Assembly: GCA_964538505.1 (NCBI GenBank)
Contig: CAZIDY010000004.1
Coordinates: 114,627 to 178,626, forward strand
Source of the DNA: Zeimonas sp964538505
Lineage (GTDB): Bacteria; Pseudomonadota; Gammaproteobacteria; Burkholderiales; Burkholderiaceae_E
Reading direction: 5' to 3'
DNA: 64,000 nucleotides
This document shows, one piece after another, positions 1 to 11,250 of this stretch. The first letter of the stretch is position 1; each line of letters starts with the position of its first letter. The notes below the pieces were generated by a model that was given only the letters and a program-made list of their open reading frames with translations, ran no database searches and was not told where the DNA came from. The translations under genes and the position numbers were made by a program.

Positions 1-94
1 TCGTGCCGATCCAGTCGGCGACGACCGCGAGCGGAAGCAGCGCCATCGGCAGATGGACGAGGGTCGGATGCATCTCTTCGAGGCGGATCGCCAT
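1..94 (-). CDS. DUF2231-family membrane protein, N-terminal fragment
   Basis: Only the first 31 codons lie in the window; the gene runs off the left edge. The visible N-terminus reads MAIRLEEMHPTLVHLPMALL, followed by a hydrophobic stretch ending in VVADWIG. The HPTLVHLP motif with a following membrane segment is typical of the DUF2231 family of small predicted inner-membrane proteins, whose function is not established. I chose the ATG at 94 because a GGAG Shine-Dalgarno sequence sits six bases upstream; an in-frame ATG at 106 would overlap that site. It is divergent from the thioesterase gene that begins at 205. Confidence 0.7.
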   Translation of the reverse strand, partial: MAIRLEEMHPTLVHLPMALLPLAVVADWIGT

Positions 95-204
95 TTCGCA
101 CTCCATTGCACCAGGAATTCCGGACAGCGCCGCAAGCCGGTTGCCCGGCGCCGGTGGTAGCGTGGCGGCTTCGTCGCAGACCCACCGCCTACGAGGAGAA
201 ATCG

Positions 205-669
205 ATGGATCGACCGGTGCGATCACCGTTCACGCTGCAGACCGTCGTGCGATTCACGCACACCGACCCGGCCGGCTACGTCTTCTTCCCACGCTACTTC
301 GAGATGCTGCAGGCGGTGGTCGAAGACTGGTTCACCGATGCGCTCGGCATCCGCTACGCGGACTTCATCCTCGCACGTCGGCTCGGCACGCCTACGGCGC
401 GTACCGAATGTACCTTCGTCGCGCCCTGCCACCTCGGCGAGCACCTCGACCTCACCGTATACCTCGAGCACATCGGCTCGAGCTCGATCCGGCTGCGCTT
501 CGTCGGCACCGTCGCGGGCGAGCGACGGCTCGAAGCGGTGTCGACGCTCGTCGTCATCGAGCTCGACGGCGGGCGTCCGCGGCGCATCGACGACGACCTG
601 CGCGCGCGGTTGACCGCGTATCGTGCGGGGCAGGGCGAACCGGCGCTGCCGCCGCCGCGCGTTCGATGA
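205..669 (+). CDS. acyl-CoA thioesterase, 4HBT/hotdog fold (YbgC/FadM-like)
   Basis: A 154-residue protein of single hotdog-domain size. Near the N-terminus it carries RFTHTDPAGYVFFPRYFEML, the 4-hydroxybenzoyl-CoA thioesterase signature; the Asp of the DPAG turn is the usual catalytic residue. Family members hydrolyse acyl- or aroyl-CoA thioesters in the cytoplasm; the substrate cannot be read from sequence. The start at 205 is supported by AGGAGAA at 193-199. The open frame extends upstream to 106, but that part is Arg/Pro-rich and not family-like. The following gene begins just after or overlaps the stop, so the two may be cotranscribed. Confidence 0.85.
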   Translation: MDRPVRSPFTLQTVVRFTHTDPAGYVFFPRYFEMLQAVVEDWFTDALGIRYADFILARRLGTPTARTECTFVAPCHLGEHLDLTVYLEHIGSSSIRLRFVGTVAGERRLEAVSTLVVIELDGGRPRRIDDDLRARLTAYRAGQGEPALPPPRVR

Positions 670-694
670 GCCCGATGAAGACCGCGCGAACGCA

Positions 695-1699
695 GTGAAA
701 CGGCGCTCCCTGCGCTGGCTGCGCGTCGTCGCCGCGGTCGCGCTGCTCGGCGCCGTCGTTGCGCTCGCAGGGCCGGCGCGCGTGCTCGATGCGATCCGCA
801 CCGCCGATCCGCGCTGGCTCGTGCTCGGCCTGGCGGCGAACGTCGCGGCGAACGTCTTCTCGGCGCTGCGCTGGCGTGAGCTTGCGCGCTGGTTCGGCAT
901 GCTCGCGCCGCGCATCTGGGCCGTCGTGACGTATTTCCATGGCGTCGCGGTCAACGCGCTGCTGCCCGGTGCGGTCGTCGGCGGCGACATGCTGCGCGCC
1001 TTCGCGCTGCAGCGGCTCGGACATCCGGGGCTCGAAGCGGGGATGAGCGTACTGCTCGATCGCCTGAGCGGCCTGTGGATGCTGTGCGTCGTCGGTTTCG
1101 TCTCGATCGCCTGGGGCGCCGACAGCGAGGCGACGCGTGCGCTCGCTGCGGGGTGGCCGGCGCTCGCCGGCTCGCCGCTCGCGCAGACCGCGCTACTGCT
1201 CGCCTTCGCAGCACTGCTGGGCCCGTGGATCGCGCTGATGGTGTTGCGCCGCTGGCTGCCGAAGCGCGAAGGACCACGGCTCGCGCGGCTGCGCGCCGCG
1301 CTGCGCGCAGGACACGCGGGTCGGCACTACGTCGCGCAGGTCGTGCTGTCGACGATCGTGCAGGTGCTTGCGATCGCCTCACTCGTCTGCGCGGCGCGCG
1401 CGCTGCACGTCGACATACCGTTCTGGGCGATGGCCGCCTGCGCGGTGCCGATCTTCGTGTTCGCGACGCTGCCGGTGAGCTTCGGCGGCTGGGGCACGCG
1501 CGAGGCGGCCGCCGTGCTCGCGCTGGGCGCCTTCGGCATCGACGCGGCGACGGCGGTCACGATCTCGATGCTGTACGGGCTGTATCTGCTCTTGCAGGCC
1601 GTCGGCGGGCTCGCGCCGGTGCCGCGGGTCGCACAGGCCTCCGCAGCGACGTCGCACTCGACATCATCGCCGCTGCCGGAACGCGCGCCGCACTGGTAA
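695..1699 (+). CDS. lysylphosphatidylglycerol synthase transmembrane-region (YbhN/UPF0104-like) membrane protein
   Basis: About 334 residues with seven to eight hydrophobic segments. Family hallmarks are an N-terminal membrane helix, an LRWRELARWFG-like cytoplasmic stretch, HGVAVNALLPGAVVGGDMLR, and a later PVSFGGWGTREAA motif. This matches the integral-membrane domain of MprF/YbhN proteins, without the soluble aminoacyl-transferase domain. Stand-alone members are of unclear function; lipid flipping or transport is suspected for some. I chose the GTG at 695 because it directly precedes VKRRSLRWLRVV, a normal positive-then-hydrophobic N-terminus. An in-frame ATG at 623 would add 24 Arg-rich residues inside the thioesterase gene. 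The gene converges on the asparaginase gene. Confidence 0.75.
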   Translation: MKRRSLRWLRVVAAVALLGAVVALAGPARVLDAIRTADPRWLVLGLAANVAANVFSALRWRELARWFGMLAPRIWAVVTYFHGVAVNALLPGAVVGGDMLRAFALQRLGHPGLEAGMSVLLDRLSGLWMLCVVGFVSIAWGADSEATRALAAGWPALAGSPLAQTALLLAFAALLGPWIALMVLRRWLPKREGPRLARLRAALRAGHAGRHYVAQVVLSTIVQVLAIASLVCAARALHVDIPFWAMAACAVPIFVFATLPVSFGGWGTREAAAVLALGAFGIDAATAVTISMLYGLYLLLQAVGGLAPVPRVAQASAATSHSTSSPLPERAPHW

Positions 1700-1734
1700 T
1701 TCCGGATCGAGGCGCCACTTCGCGCGCCGATCGC

Positions 1735-2742
1735 TCAGCGCAACGCGTACGCGTTAAAGCGCTCGGCGAGCGCCTCGCCCGACAGCCCGCTTCGCAGCAG
1801 CAGCGAAAGAAGGATGCGCGCGCGCAGGCTGCCGAGCCAGCCGCCCGGCATCGCGCCGCGCCCGAGCAGGTCGATCTCCGAGCCTGCGAAACCGTAGGTC
1901 TTCGTGAAGGCCGGGCCAGCCGGCACACGCACCGCGAGCACGACCGGCATGTGCCGCACGAGATCGCCGACCAGCGGCGCGACGCTGCCGGCGACGTGCC
2001 CGGCTCCCATTCCCTCGATCACCGCGCCGCGGTAGCCGAGGCCGGGCAAAGCCACCAGCGTGCGCCCGTCGTCGCCGAGCGACATGCGCACGAGTGCGAC
2101 GGGCACGTCGTGCGTCGACGACGCGAGCACGATGCGCGGCGTGCGCTCGAGCTGCACATGACGATGAAAGCGTCCCTCGGCGACGAAGCCGACCGGCCCT
2201 GCCGACGGCGACGTGAAGGCCGACGGCAGCGCCGTGTGCGACTTCTGCACGAAGCGTGCGGCGTGCACTTCGTCGTTCAGCACCGCCAGTGCACCGAGCC
2301 CGCGGGCATCGTCGCTCGCCGCGACGATCGTCGACGCGAGCAGGTTCGCCGGTCCGTCGGCGCCCGGCATCTGCGGGCCGCGCATCGCTCCGGTGACGAC
2401 GACCGGCGCGTCGCTCGCAACCAGCAGGTCGAGGAACCATGCGGTTTCCTCGATCGTGTCGGTGCCCTGGATGACGACCGCACCGTCGACGTCGACGCCG
2501 AGCCGCGCGTCGAGCAACGCGGCGAGATGGACGAGGTCGTCGAAGGTGAGCGAAGCGCTGGGGATACGCAACGCCGAATGCGCAACGACCTCGGCCACCT
2601 CGGCGAGTCCCGGCACCGCGTCGATCAGCTCGGCCGCGCCGAGCGTGGGCACGACGCCGCCGCCGGCGGCTTCGCGCGTCATCGTGATCGTTCCGCCGAG
2701 CGAGACGAGGAGAACGCGGGGACGGCGCACGGCTGCGCTCAT
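1735..2742 (-). CDS. L-asparaginase (asparaginase/glutaminase family)
   Basis: 335 residues, the normal family length. The N-terminal VLLVSLGGTITM holds the first active-site Thr (about residue 18). The second conserved block, VVIQGTDTIEETAWFL, holds the Thr-Asp pair, and VVVTGAMRGP follows. The enzyme hydrolyses asparagine, or a related amide, to the acid and ammonia. No signal peptide is visible, so it should be cytoplasmic. Its ATG overlaps the TGA of the upstream FAH-family gene (ATGA at 2739-2742), indicating translational coupling. The pairing suggests the natural substrate might be a catabolic amide rather than free asparagine; that is inference. Confidence 0.88.
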   Translation of the reverse strand: MSAAVRRPRVLLVSLGGTITMTREAAGGGVVPTLGAAELIDAVPGLAEVAEVVAHSALRIPSASLTFDDLVHLAALLDARLGVDVDGAVVIQGTDTIEETAWFLDLLVASDAPVVVTGAMRGPQMPGADGPANLLASTIVAASDDARGLGALAVLNDEVHAARFVQKSHTALPSAFTSPSAGPVGFVAEGRFHRHVQLERTPRIVLASSTHDVPVALVRMSLGDDGRTLVALPGLGYRGAVIEGMGAGHVAGSVAPLVGDLVRHMPVVLAVRVPAGPAFTKTYGFAGSEIDLLGRGAMPGGWLGSLRARILLSLLLRSGLSGEALAERFNAYALR

Positions 2743-3581
2743 CCCGGAATGCAGCGCTGGCGCTGCTCGCCGAGCCCCTCGATACCGAGCGTCATCACAT
2801 CGCCCGGCTTCAGATACATCGGCGGCTTCTGACCCATTCCCACCCCGGGCGGCGTTCCGGTCGAGACGATGTCACCCGGCTCGAGCGTCATGAAGCGTGA
2901 GATGTACGAGACGAGCGTCGCCACGCCGAACACCATCGTCTTCGTGCTGCCGTCCTGGTATCGCCGGCCGTTCACTTCGAGCCACAGCGCGAGCGCCTGC
3001 GGATCGGGAATCTCGTCGCGCGTGACGAGCCAGGGTCCGACCGGCGCGAAAGTGTCGTGCCCCTTGCCCTTGTCCCACTGACCCTGGCGCTCGAGCTGGA
3101 ACTCGCGCTCGGAGACGTCGTTGACGATGCAATAACCGGCGACGTGCTCGAGCGCGCGACTTTCGTCGACGTACTTCGCGCGCCGGCCGATGACGACGCC
3201 GAGCTCGACCTCCCAGTCGGCCTTGCTCGAACCGCGCGGAATCTCGACGTTGTCGTCCGGCCCGCAGACCGCGCTCGACGGCTTCAGGAACAGGATCGGC
3301 TCGGTCGGCACCGGCATGTTGCTCTCGGCGGCGTGGTCGGAGTAGTTCAGGCCGACGCAGACGAGCTTGCCGATGTGCGCGACGCACGGGCCGATGCGCG
3401 TGGACTGCGGTGCCTCGGGCAGCGTCGCCGGGTCGATGCGCCGCAGCGCATCGAGTGCCGCGTCGTCGAGCGTGCGCAGGTCGATGTCGTCGACGTGCGC
3501 CGACAGATCGCGGATACGGCCCGCGGCGTCGACGATGCCCGGTTTCTCCTTTCCGGGCGGACCGAAGCGAAGCAGTTTCAT
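2739..3581 (-). CDS. fumarylacetoacetate hydrolase family protein
   Basis: A 280-residue protein starting MKLLRFGPPGKEKPGIVD. The FAH core is clear: KLVCVGLNYSDHAAES, ILFLKPSSAVCGP, the metal-binding DWEVELGVVIG (Glu-x-Glu), a GYCIVNDVSER stretch with the Asp ligand, and IVSTGTPPGVGMG. The family cleaves C-C bonds of acylpyruvates or related ketoacids with Mg2+/Mn2+; members of this length are often named ureidoglycolate lyase or 2,4-diketo-3-deoxy-L-fuconate hydrolase. Exact substrate unknown. The in-frame frame extends to 3893, but upstream codons are Arg/Ser-rich and unlike the family. It overlaps the downstream asparaginase gene by four bases. Confidence 0.85.
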   Translation of the reverse strand: MKLLRFGPPGKEKPGIVDAAGRIRDLSAHVDDIDLRTLDDAALDALRRIDPATLPEAPQSTRIGPCVAHIGKLVCVGLNYSDHAAESNMPVPTEPILFLKPSSAVCGPDDNVEIPRGSSKADWEVELGVVIGRRAKYVDESRALEHVAGYCIVNDVSEREFQLERQGQWDKGKGHDTFAPVGPWLVTRDEIPDPQALALWLEVNGRRYQDGSTKTMVFGVATLVSYISRFMTLEPGDIVSTGTPPGVGMGQKPPMYLKPGDVMTLGIEGLGEQRQRCIPG

Positions 3582-3790
3582 CGGGCGTCTCCGCTCAGGC
3601 CGAGGCCGCGCACGAACCCGCATACATACGAGAACTCCGACCGACACGCATATCGATATGCCGCGGCTGCGAGTCGGATGCATCGATCCGCGGCTTTGCT
3701 CAGACTGGATACGAGAATCGCCTGCACGTTGCCCGCGCGATTCGCCCAATGCAAGCGCATCAACCGCAAACCGGAACAGCCCCTCGAACC

Positions 3791-4429
3791 ATGAAACTCC
3801 TTCATCTCGCGATCGCACTGTGTGCGATGACCTTCTCCGCCGCCCATGCGCAGGTGCCGATGCAGCACTGGCAAGGCCTGGCGATCGATGCAATCACGTC
3901 GGCCGAGAAAGGTACGGTGCGCGACATGGTGCGCGCCGGTCACTACTACCGCACTGGATTCGGCGTGCATCGCGACTGGACGCAGGCCGTGCGCTGGTAC
4001 ACGCGCGCGGCGCAGGCGGGCGACGCCAGTGCCGCGTACTGGGTCGGGAAGCTCCACCTCGAAGCGCAGCGCTACGAGGAAGCGCGCAAGTGGTTCGCGC
4101 GCGCGGTCGGAATGAGCCTCGAGCAGGTCGAGGCGAGCTGGGAGCTGGGGCAGCTGTATCTGCATGGCCGGGGCGTCGAGCAGGACGCCGATCGCGCCGC
4201 GGCGCACTTCTTCAACGCCGCGGCCTTCGGCCATGCACAGGCGCAATACGAACTCTCACAGCTGATGCTCGCGCGGGGCAACCAGGCGTCAGCCGCACAC
4301 TGGCTGTTGCAGGCGGCCGAGCAGCACCACGAAGCCGCCGCACAGCGCGTGCAGGCCTGCGCTCTGCCGGCAGCGCAGCACGACACCGTGCCGAGGTTGG
4401 TGGACTGCCTCCAGGGGCGTCACGGCTGA
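3791..4429 (+). CDS. secreted Sel1-like (TPR) repeat protein
   Basis: 212 residues. The N-terminus MKLLHLAIALCAMTFSAAHAQ is a standard Sec signal peptide cleaving after AHA. The mature part is made of Sel1-like repeats: GHYYRTGFGVHRDWTQAVRW, then ARKW/GQLYLHGRGVEQD and the FGHAQAQYELSQLML unit. Such repeats form alpha-alpha solenoids that bind proteins or peptidoglycan-associated partners in the periplasm. No catalytic domain is present and the partner is unknown. The same open frame runs upstream to 3410, but that stretch is the antisense of the FAH gene. The 209-base gap to the divergent FAH gene shows no other gene and should hold both promoters. Confidence 0.78.
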   Translation: MKLLHLAIALCAMTFSAAHAQVPMQHWQGLAIDAITSAEKGTVRDMVRAGHYYRTGFGVHRDWTQAVRWYTRAAQAGDASAAYWVGKLHLEAQRYEEARKWFARAVGMSLEQVEASWELGQLYLHGRGVEQDADRAAAHFFNAAAFGHAQAQYELSQLMLARGNQASAAHWLLQAAEQHHEAAAQRVQACALPAAQHDTVPRLVDCLQGRHG

Positions 4430-4464
4430 TCACGCCGGGTTCTCTCCGGCGGTACTGCAACTAC

Positions 4465-4486
4465 TCGCGCCGCTTCGTCCAGCGGC
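4465..4486. terminator. hairpins between convergent Sel1 and ribA genes
   Basis: GCGCCGCT (4465-4472) and AGCGGCGC (4479-4486) form a perfect 8-bp stem with a 6-base loop. A second smaller hairpin, CGCCGG/CCGGCG, lies at 4433-4449. They fill the 68-base gap between two convergent stops. There is no T-tract, so a role in termination or 3'-end protection is inference. Confidence 0.4.
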
Positions 4487-4497
4487 GCAGCGGCTGA

Positions 4498-5157
4498 TCA
4501 AACGGGCGGCTCGTCGGCGAGCGCCTCGAACAGGTGCCCCATCCGCGCCTGCTTCGTCCGCAGGTATCGCAGGTTCGATGCGACGATGCCGGCCTCGATC
4601 CCGACGCGCTCGACGACGTCGATCCCCGCCGCACGCAGCGCCTCGATCTTCGCAGGGCTGTTGCTCATCAGCCGAAGCGAACGCACGCCGAGCTGCCGCA
4701 GCATCGGTCCGCAGACCTCGTAGCGACGCTGGTCTGCTTCGAAGCCGAGCGCCAGGTTCGCCTCCACGGTGTCTGCACCCGAATCCTGCAGTTGATAGGC
4801 GCGCAGCTTGTTCATCAGGCCGATTCCACGCCCTTCCTGGCGCAGGTAGAGCACGACGCCGCGCCCTTCGGCCGCGATGCGCATCATCGCCTCGCGCAAC
4901 TGGGCGCCGCAGTCGCAGCGCCGACTGAAGAGCGCGTCGCCGGTCAGGCACTCGGAATGCACGCGCGCGAGTACGGGCGTGTCGTCGGAGAAATCGCCGA
5001 GCACCAGTGCGAGATGCTCGGCGCCGTCACTCGAGTCGGCGAAGCCGTGCAGCCGGAAGGTCGCCCACGGCGTGGGGAGCTCGCAGGAGCCGACGTGCTC
5101 GACGGGTTCGACGTGCTCGGGCGGCGCGGACGGTGCAGCGGTGCGGGACTCGTTCAT
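4498..5157 (-). CDS. ribA: GTP cyclohydrolase II
   Basis: 219 residues, the size of a stand-alone RibA without a RibB domain. It converts GTP to 2,5-diamino-6-ribosylamino-4(3H)-pyrimidinone 5'-phosphate, formate and pyrophosphate, the first step of riboflavin synthesis. The zinc site is intact: RVHSECLTGDALFSRRCDCG gives Cys70, Cys81 and Cys83. The GTP-binding block LYLRQEGRGIGLMNKLRAYQ and the SNSPAKIEAL motif are also present. The start at 5157 (MNESRTAAP) is preferred over upstream in-frame codons that encode an Arg-rich extension. The first 25 residues are a variable, Pro/Glu-rich leader. No other rib gene or FMN riboswitch is recognisable nearby. Confidence 0.93.
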   Translation of the reverse strand: MNESRTAAPSAPPEHVEPVEHVGSCELPTPWATFRLHGFADSSDGAEHLALVLGDFSDDTPVLARVHSECLTGDALFSRRCDCGAQLREAMMRIAAEGRGVVLYLRQEGRGIGLMNKLRAYQLQDSGADTVEANLALGFEADQRRYEVCGPMLRQLGVRSLRLMSNSPAKIEALRAAGIDVVERVGIEAGIVASNLRYLRTKQARMGHLFEALADEPPV

Positions 5158-5276
5158 GCGGTCACTCCGTCGCAAAACAGTGCGGCAGGCGCGCTGCGGA
5201 CGCGCTACGCGCCGCAGCGCCGGACTCAACGTAGCAGACCGCGGCGTTCAACCGAAAAACCGTGCAGCCGACCCGT

Positions 5277-5876
5277 TCAGGCGAACAGCTTGTTCGCGAC
5301 CTCGGCGATCGTCCTGCCCTGGTAGCGCGCACCACCGAGATCGATCTCCGAAGGCTGGCGCGAGCCGTCGCCGCCGGCGATCGTCGTCGCACCGTAGGGA
5401 CTGCCGCCGACGACCTCGTCGAGCCGCATCTGATCCTGGAAACTGTACGGCAGGCCGACGAGCACCATGCCGAAGTGCATCAGGTTGGTGAGGATCGAGA
5501 ACAGCGTCGCTTCCTGGCCGCCGTGCTGCGTGGCCGTCGACGTGAAGGCGCCACCGACCTTGCCGTTCAGTGCACCGCGCCCCCACAGACCGCCGGCCTG
5601 GTCGAGGAAGTTCGCCATCTGCGACGACATGCGGCCGAAGCGCGTACCGGTGCCGACGATGATCGCATCGTAGTCCGCGAGTTGCTCGACGCTGGCCACC
5701 GGCGCTTCCTGGTCGAGCTTGTAGTGCGAGGCCTTCGCCACTTCGACCGGCACCAGTTCGGGCACGCGCATCACGTCGACCTTCGCGCCCGTCTCGCGCG
5801 CGCCTTCGGCGACGGCGTGCGCCATCTGCTCGATGTGGCCGTAGGACGAGTAGTAGAGGACCAGAACTTTTGCCAT
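5277..5876 (-). CDS. wrbA: NAD(P)H:quinone oxidoreductase, WrbA family
   Basis: 199 residues, the family length. The flavodoxin-like FMN site is VLVLYYSSYGHIEQMA at the N-terminus. The GTGTRFGRMSSQMANFLDQA block and the AFTSTATQHGGQE motif are diagnostic of WrbA. The enzyme reduces quinones by two electrons as a soluble FMN tetramer. The ATG at 5876 is preceded by a good AGGAG Shine-Dalgarno sequence; the frame extends to 5942 only in low-complexity codons. The 247-base gap to the divergent transposase gene shows no coding feature. Confidence 0.93.
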   Translation of the reverse strand: MAKVLVLYYSSYGHIEQMAHAVAEGARETGAKVDVMRVPELVPVEVAKASHYKLDQEAPVASVEQLADYDAIIVGTGTRFGRMSSQMANFLDQAGGLWGRGALNGKVGGAFTSTATQHGGQEATLFSILTNLMHFGMVLVGLPYSFQDQMRLDEVVGGSPYGATTIAGGDGSRQPSEIDLGGARYQGRTIAEVANKLFA

Positions 5877-6123
5877 TTTGTGCTCCTGTCGAATGGTGGA
5901 AGCCGTTTGAAGCGCCGCGTGGGTGGGTGGCGCCGGATGCATTTCCTTGTCTGACAGGATAGATACGGAACGGTTGATCGACTAGACGGGCTCGATGTAA
6001 CTCATCGTCCCAGAATTGGAACTATTCGTGGCGAGCCTGCAAGAACCGGGAACAGTTGCAGTACTGGCGTCGTAGTCCGTCGGCTCAAGTGCCGATGGAG
6101 CGCAACCCGGTCAGGATGCCGGG

Positions 6124-7023
6124 ATGGCCGACCTGCAGTTGCTCCATCTCGTCGCCCGCACTACGTCGGGAGCGCGTCCGTTTCTTGATCGCCGCGCCTG
6201 CGCGGACCTCTGGAATCGCATCGCGCGCAACTTCGATGTCGTCGCGCTCGTGCTGATGCCGGATCACGTGCACCTGCTCACGCAGATCGAGCGGGACATC
6301 GCGTTGCGTTCGTTCGGACGCGTACTGTCTGCATTCCGCCTCAGGATGCATGCGACCGCGATCCCGAAACTGTCGTTCGAATGGGAGCGCATTCCGTCCC
6401 CGGAGAAGGTTCAGCGCGACCGTCGGCACATCGCCCGCACCGTTCGCTACATCCACCTGAACCCCACTCGCGATTCCCTGTGCGGCGACCCGCTCGAATG
6501 GGAATGGAGCACGCATCGCGACTGGCTCGGCGCCGTCACCGGCCCCTGCGTCGACCGGGCGCGCTGGGCGAGAGCGATGGGGAAGCGATGGCCGTCGTGC
6601 ACGGGCTGGTTGCACGAATACGTGTCATCGGACGCGTCCGTGCCACGTCCCTGCGCGGCCGCAGATCCACCCCCGTTTCTGCGCTCCAGTTCCAAAGACG
6701 CTTCGATCGACGCTCTGCTGCAGGCCGTCCCGCGCGCGCTGCGCAGCGCTCGCAGCCTGCCTCAGGAGTTCGGTGTCGCCGAGCGACGGCTGTTCCTGCT
6801 GTCCGCCGCGCGTTGGACCGAGTACTCGGGCGCAGCACTGGCTCGACATCTCGGATGTCACCCGACCAACGCGCAGCGAGCGGTCCGACGGGAGCGGGGC
6901 ATGCCGTTCCTGGAAAACGGTGATGAACCTGCGAGGCGCGACTCGCTTACCGAGGACGAGGCCCACGCAATGGCGCTGATCCTGGCGGACTCTCGACTGT
7001 CCGCGGGAGTGCCGACACGCTGA
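6124..7023 (+). CDS. Y1 (IS200/RAYT-like) transposase with C-terminal helix-turn-helix
   Basis: 299 residues. The N-terminal half is a HUH single-strand endonuclease/transposase domain: VLMPDHVHLL gives the metal-binding His48 and His50, and VRYIHLNPTR carries the likely catalytic Tyr109, as in REP-associated tyrosine transposases. The C-terminal half (about residues 195-265) contains RRLFLLSAARW and GAALARHLGCHPTNAQRAV, which look like a helix-turn-helix. I recall this architecture in single-copy transposase-like genes of other proteobacteria. Such proteins act on short palindromic repeats rather than move themselves as an IS. No terminal inverted repeats of an IS are seen. A REPIN-like pair lies 120 bases downstream, and two further palindromes occur elsewhere in the window. 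Confidence 0.8.
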   Translation: MADLQLLHLVARTTSGARPFLDRRACADLWNRIARNFDVVALVLMPDHVHLLTQIERDIALRSFGRVLSAFRLRMHATAIPKLSFEWERIPSPEKVQRDRRHIARTVRYIHLNPTRDSLCGDPLEWEWSTHRDWLGAVTGPCVDRARWARAMGKRWPSCTGWLHEYVSSDASVPRPCAAADPPPFLRSSSKDASIDALLQAVPRALRSARSLPQEFGVAERRLFLLSAARWTEYSGAALARHLGCHPTNAQRAVRRERGMPFLENGDEPARRDSLTEDEAHAMALILADSRLSAGVPTR

Positions 7024-7145
7024 CGTGTGCAGGTCAAAGCCAGCGGCGCATGAGTGCCATGCGCGCGCACCGGTGCGACGCAGGCACATTTCGTCCACAT
7101 ATCCACAGTCCGCAGCGTGCCAGGACGCCCAATGGACGAACTCGC

Positions 7146-7230
7146 GCGCCGTTTCGCTGTGAATCGCAGCGTTTCCGGCTGGACAACCGCTTTCCCCACT
7201 GAAAACGCTGTGAAACACAGCGTTCGGCGC
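7146..7230. repeat. REPIN-like inverted pair of REP hairpins
   Basis: Two related elements of about 32 bases face each other. Arm 1 (7146 to about 7177) begins GCGCCG, then CGCTGTG-N3-CGCAGCG and GTTTCC. Arm 2 (about 7199-7230), read on the opposite strand, begins GCGCCG, then CGCTGTG-N3-CACAGCG and GTTTTC. Arm 2 contains a perfect 9-bp hairpin, AACGCTGTG-AAA-CACAGCGTT, at 7204-7224. Two inverted REP elements near a Y1 transposase gene is the REPIN/RAYT arrangement. It lies between the transposase and metH ends. The 261-base gap holds no other recognisable feature. Confidence 0.6.
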
Positions 7231-7284
7231 GGTTGTGAGGCGCGAGGCGCGGAGGCGCGAGGGCAGGGCGCGGAGCCCAACCCC

Positions 7285-11052
<3,768 letters not shown>

Positions 11053-11250
11053 TGTTCTCGCAGGCAAGGGTGTGAAGCCAAGAAGGGGAAACCTTCGAGT
11101 ATATCGAGCGGGGCAATGCACGCGCCGATGACCGGGTCGGGGCACTGCTCAGGACGGCAGCAGGCGTTCTATCGTCGACGACAGCCCGGGCGCCGATCAC
11201 CGCGCCGGCGCCGGAACGATCGCAAAGAGAACAGGCCCTAGAATCGCGGC

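Noticed and set aside
1075..2832. 585-codon plus-strand frame
   Set aside because: Overlaps the YbhN-like gene and lies opposite the asparaginase; the translated product is Arg/Ala-rich and has no motif.
7024..7284. IS element around the Y1 transposase
   Set aside because: No terminal inverted repeats or target duplications flank the gene, and the neighbours are intact; a domesticated RAYT-like gene fits better.
11053..11250. Cobalamin or SAH riboswitch upstream of metH
   Set aside because: No B12-box-like or SAH-aptamer pattern could be recognised by eye on the metH strand.
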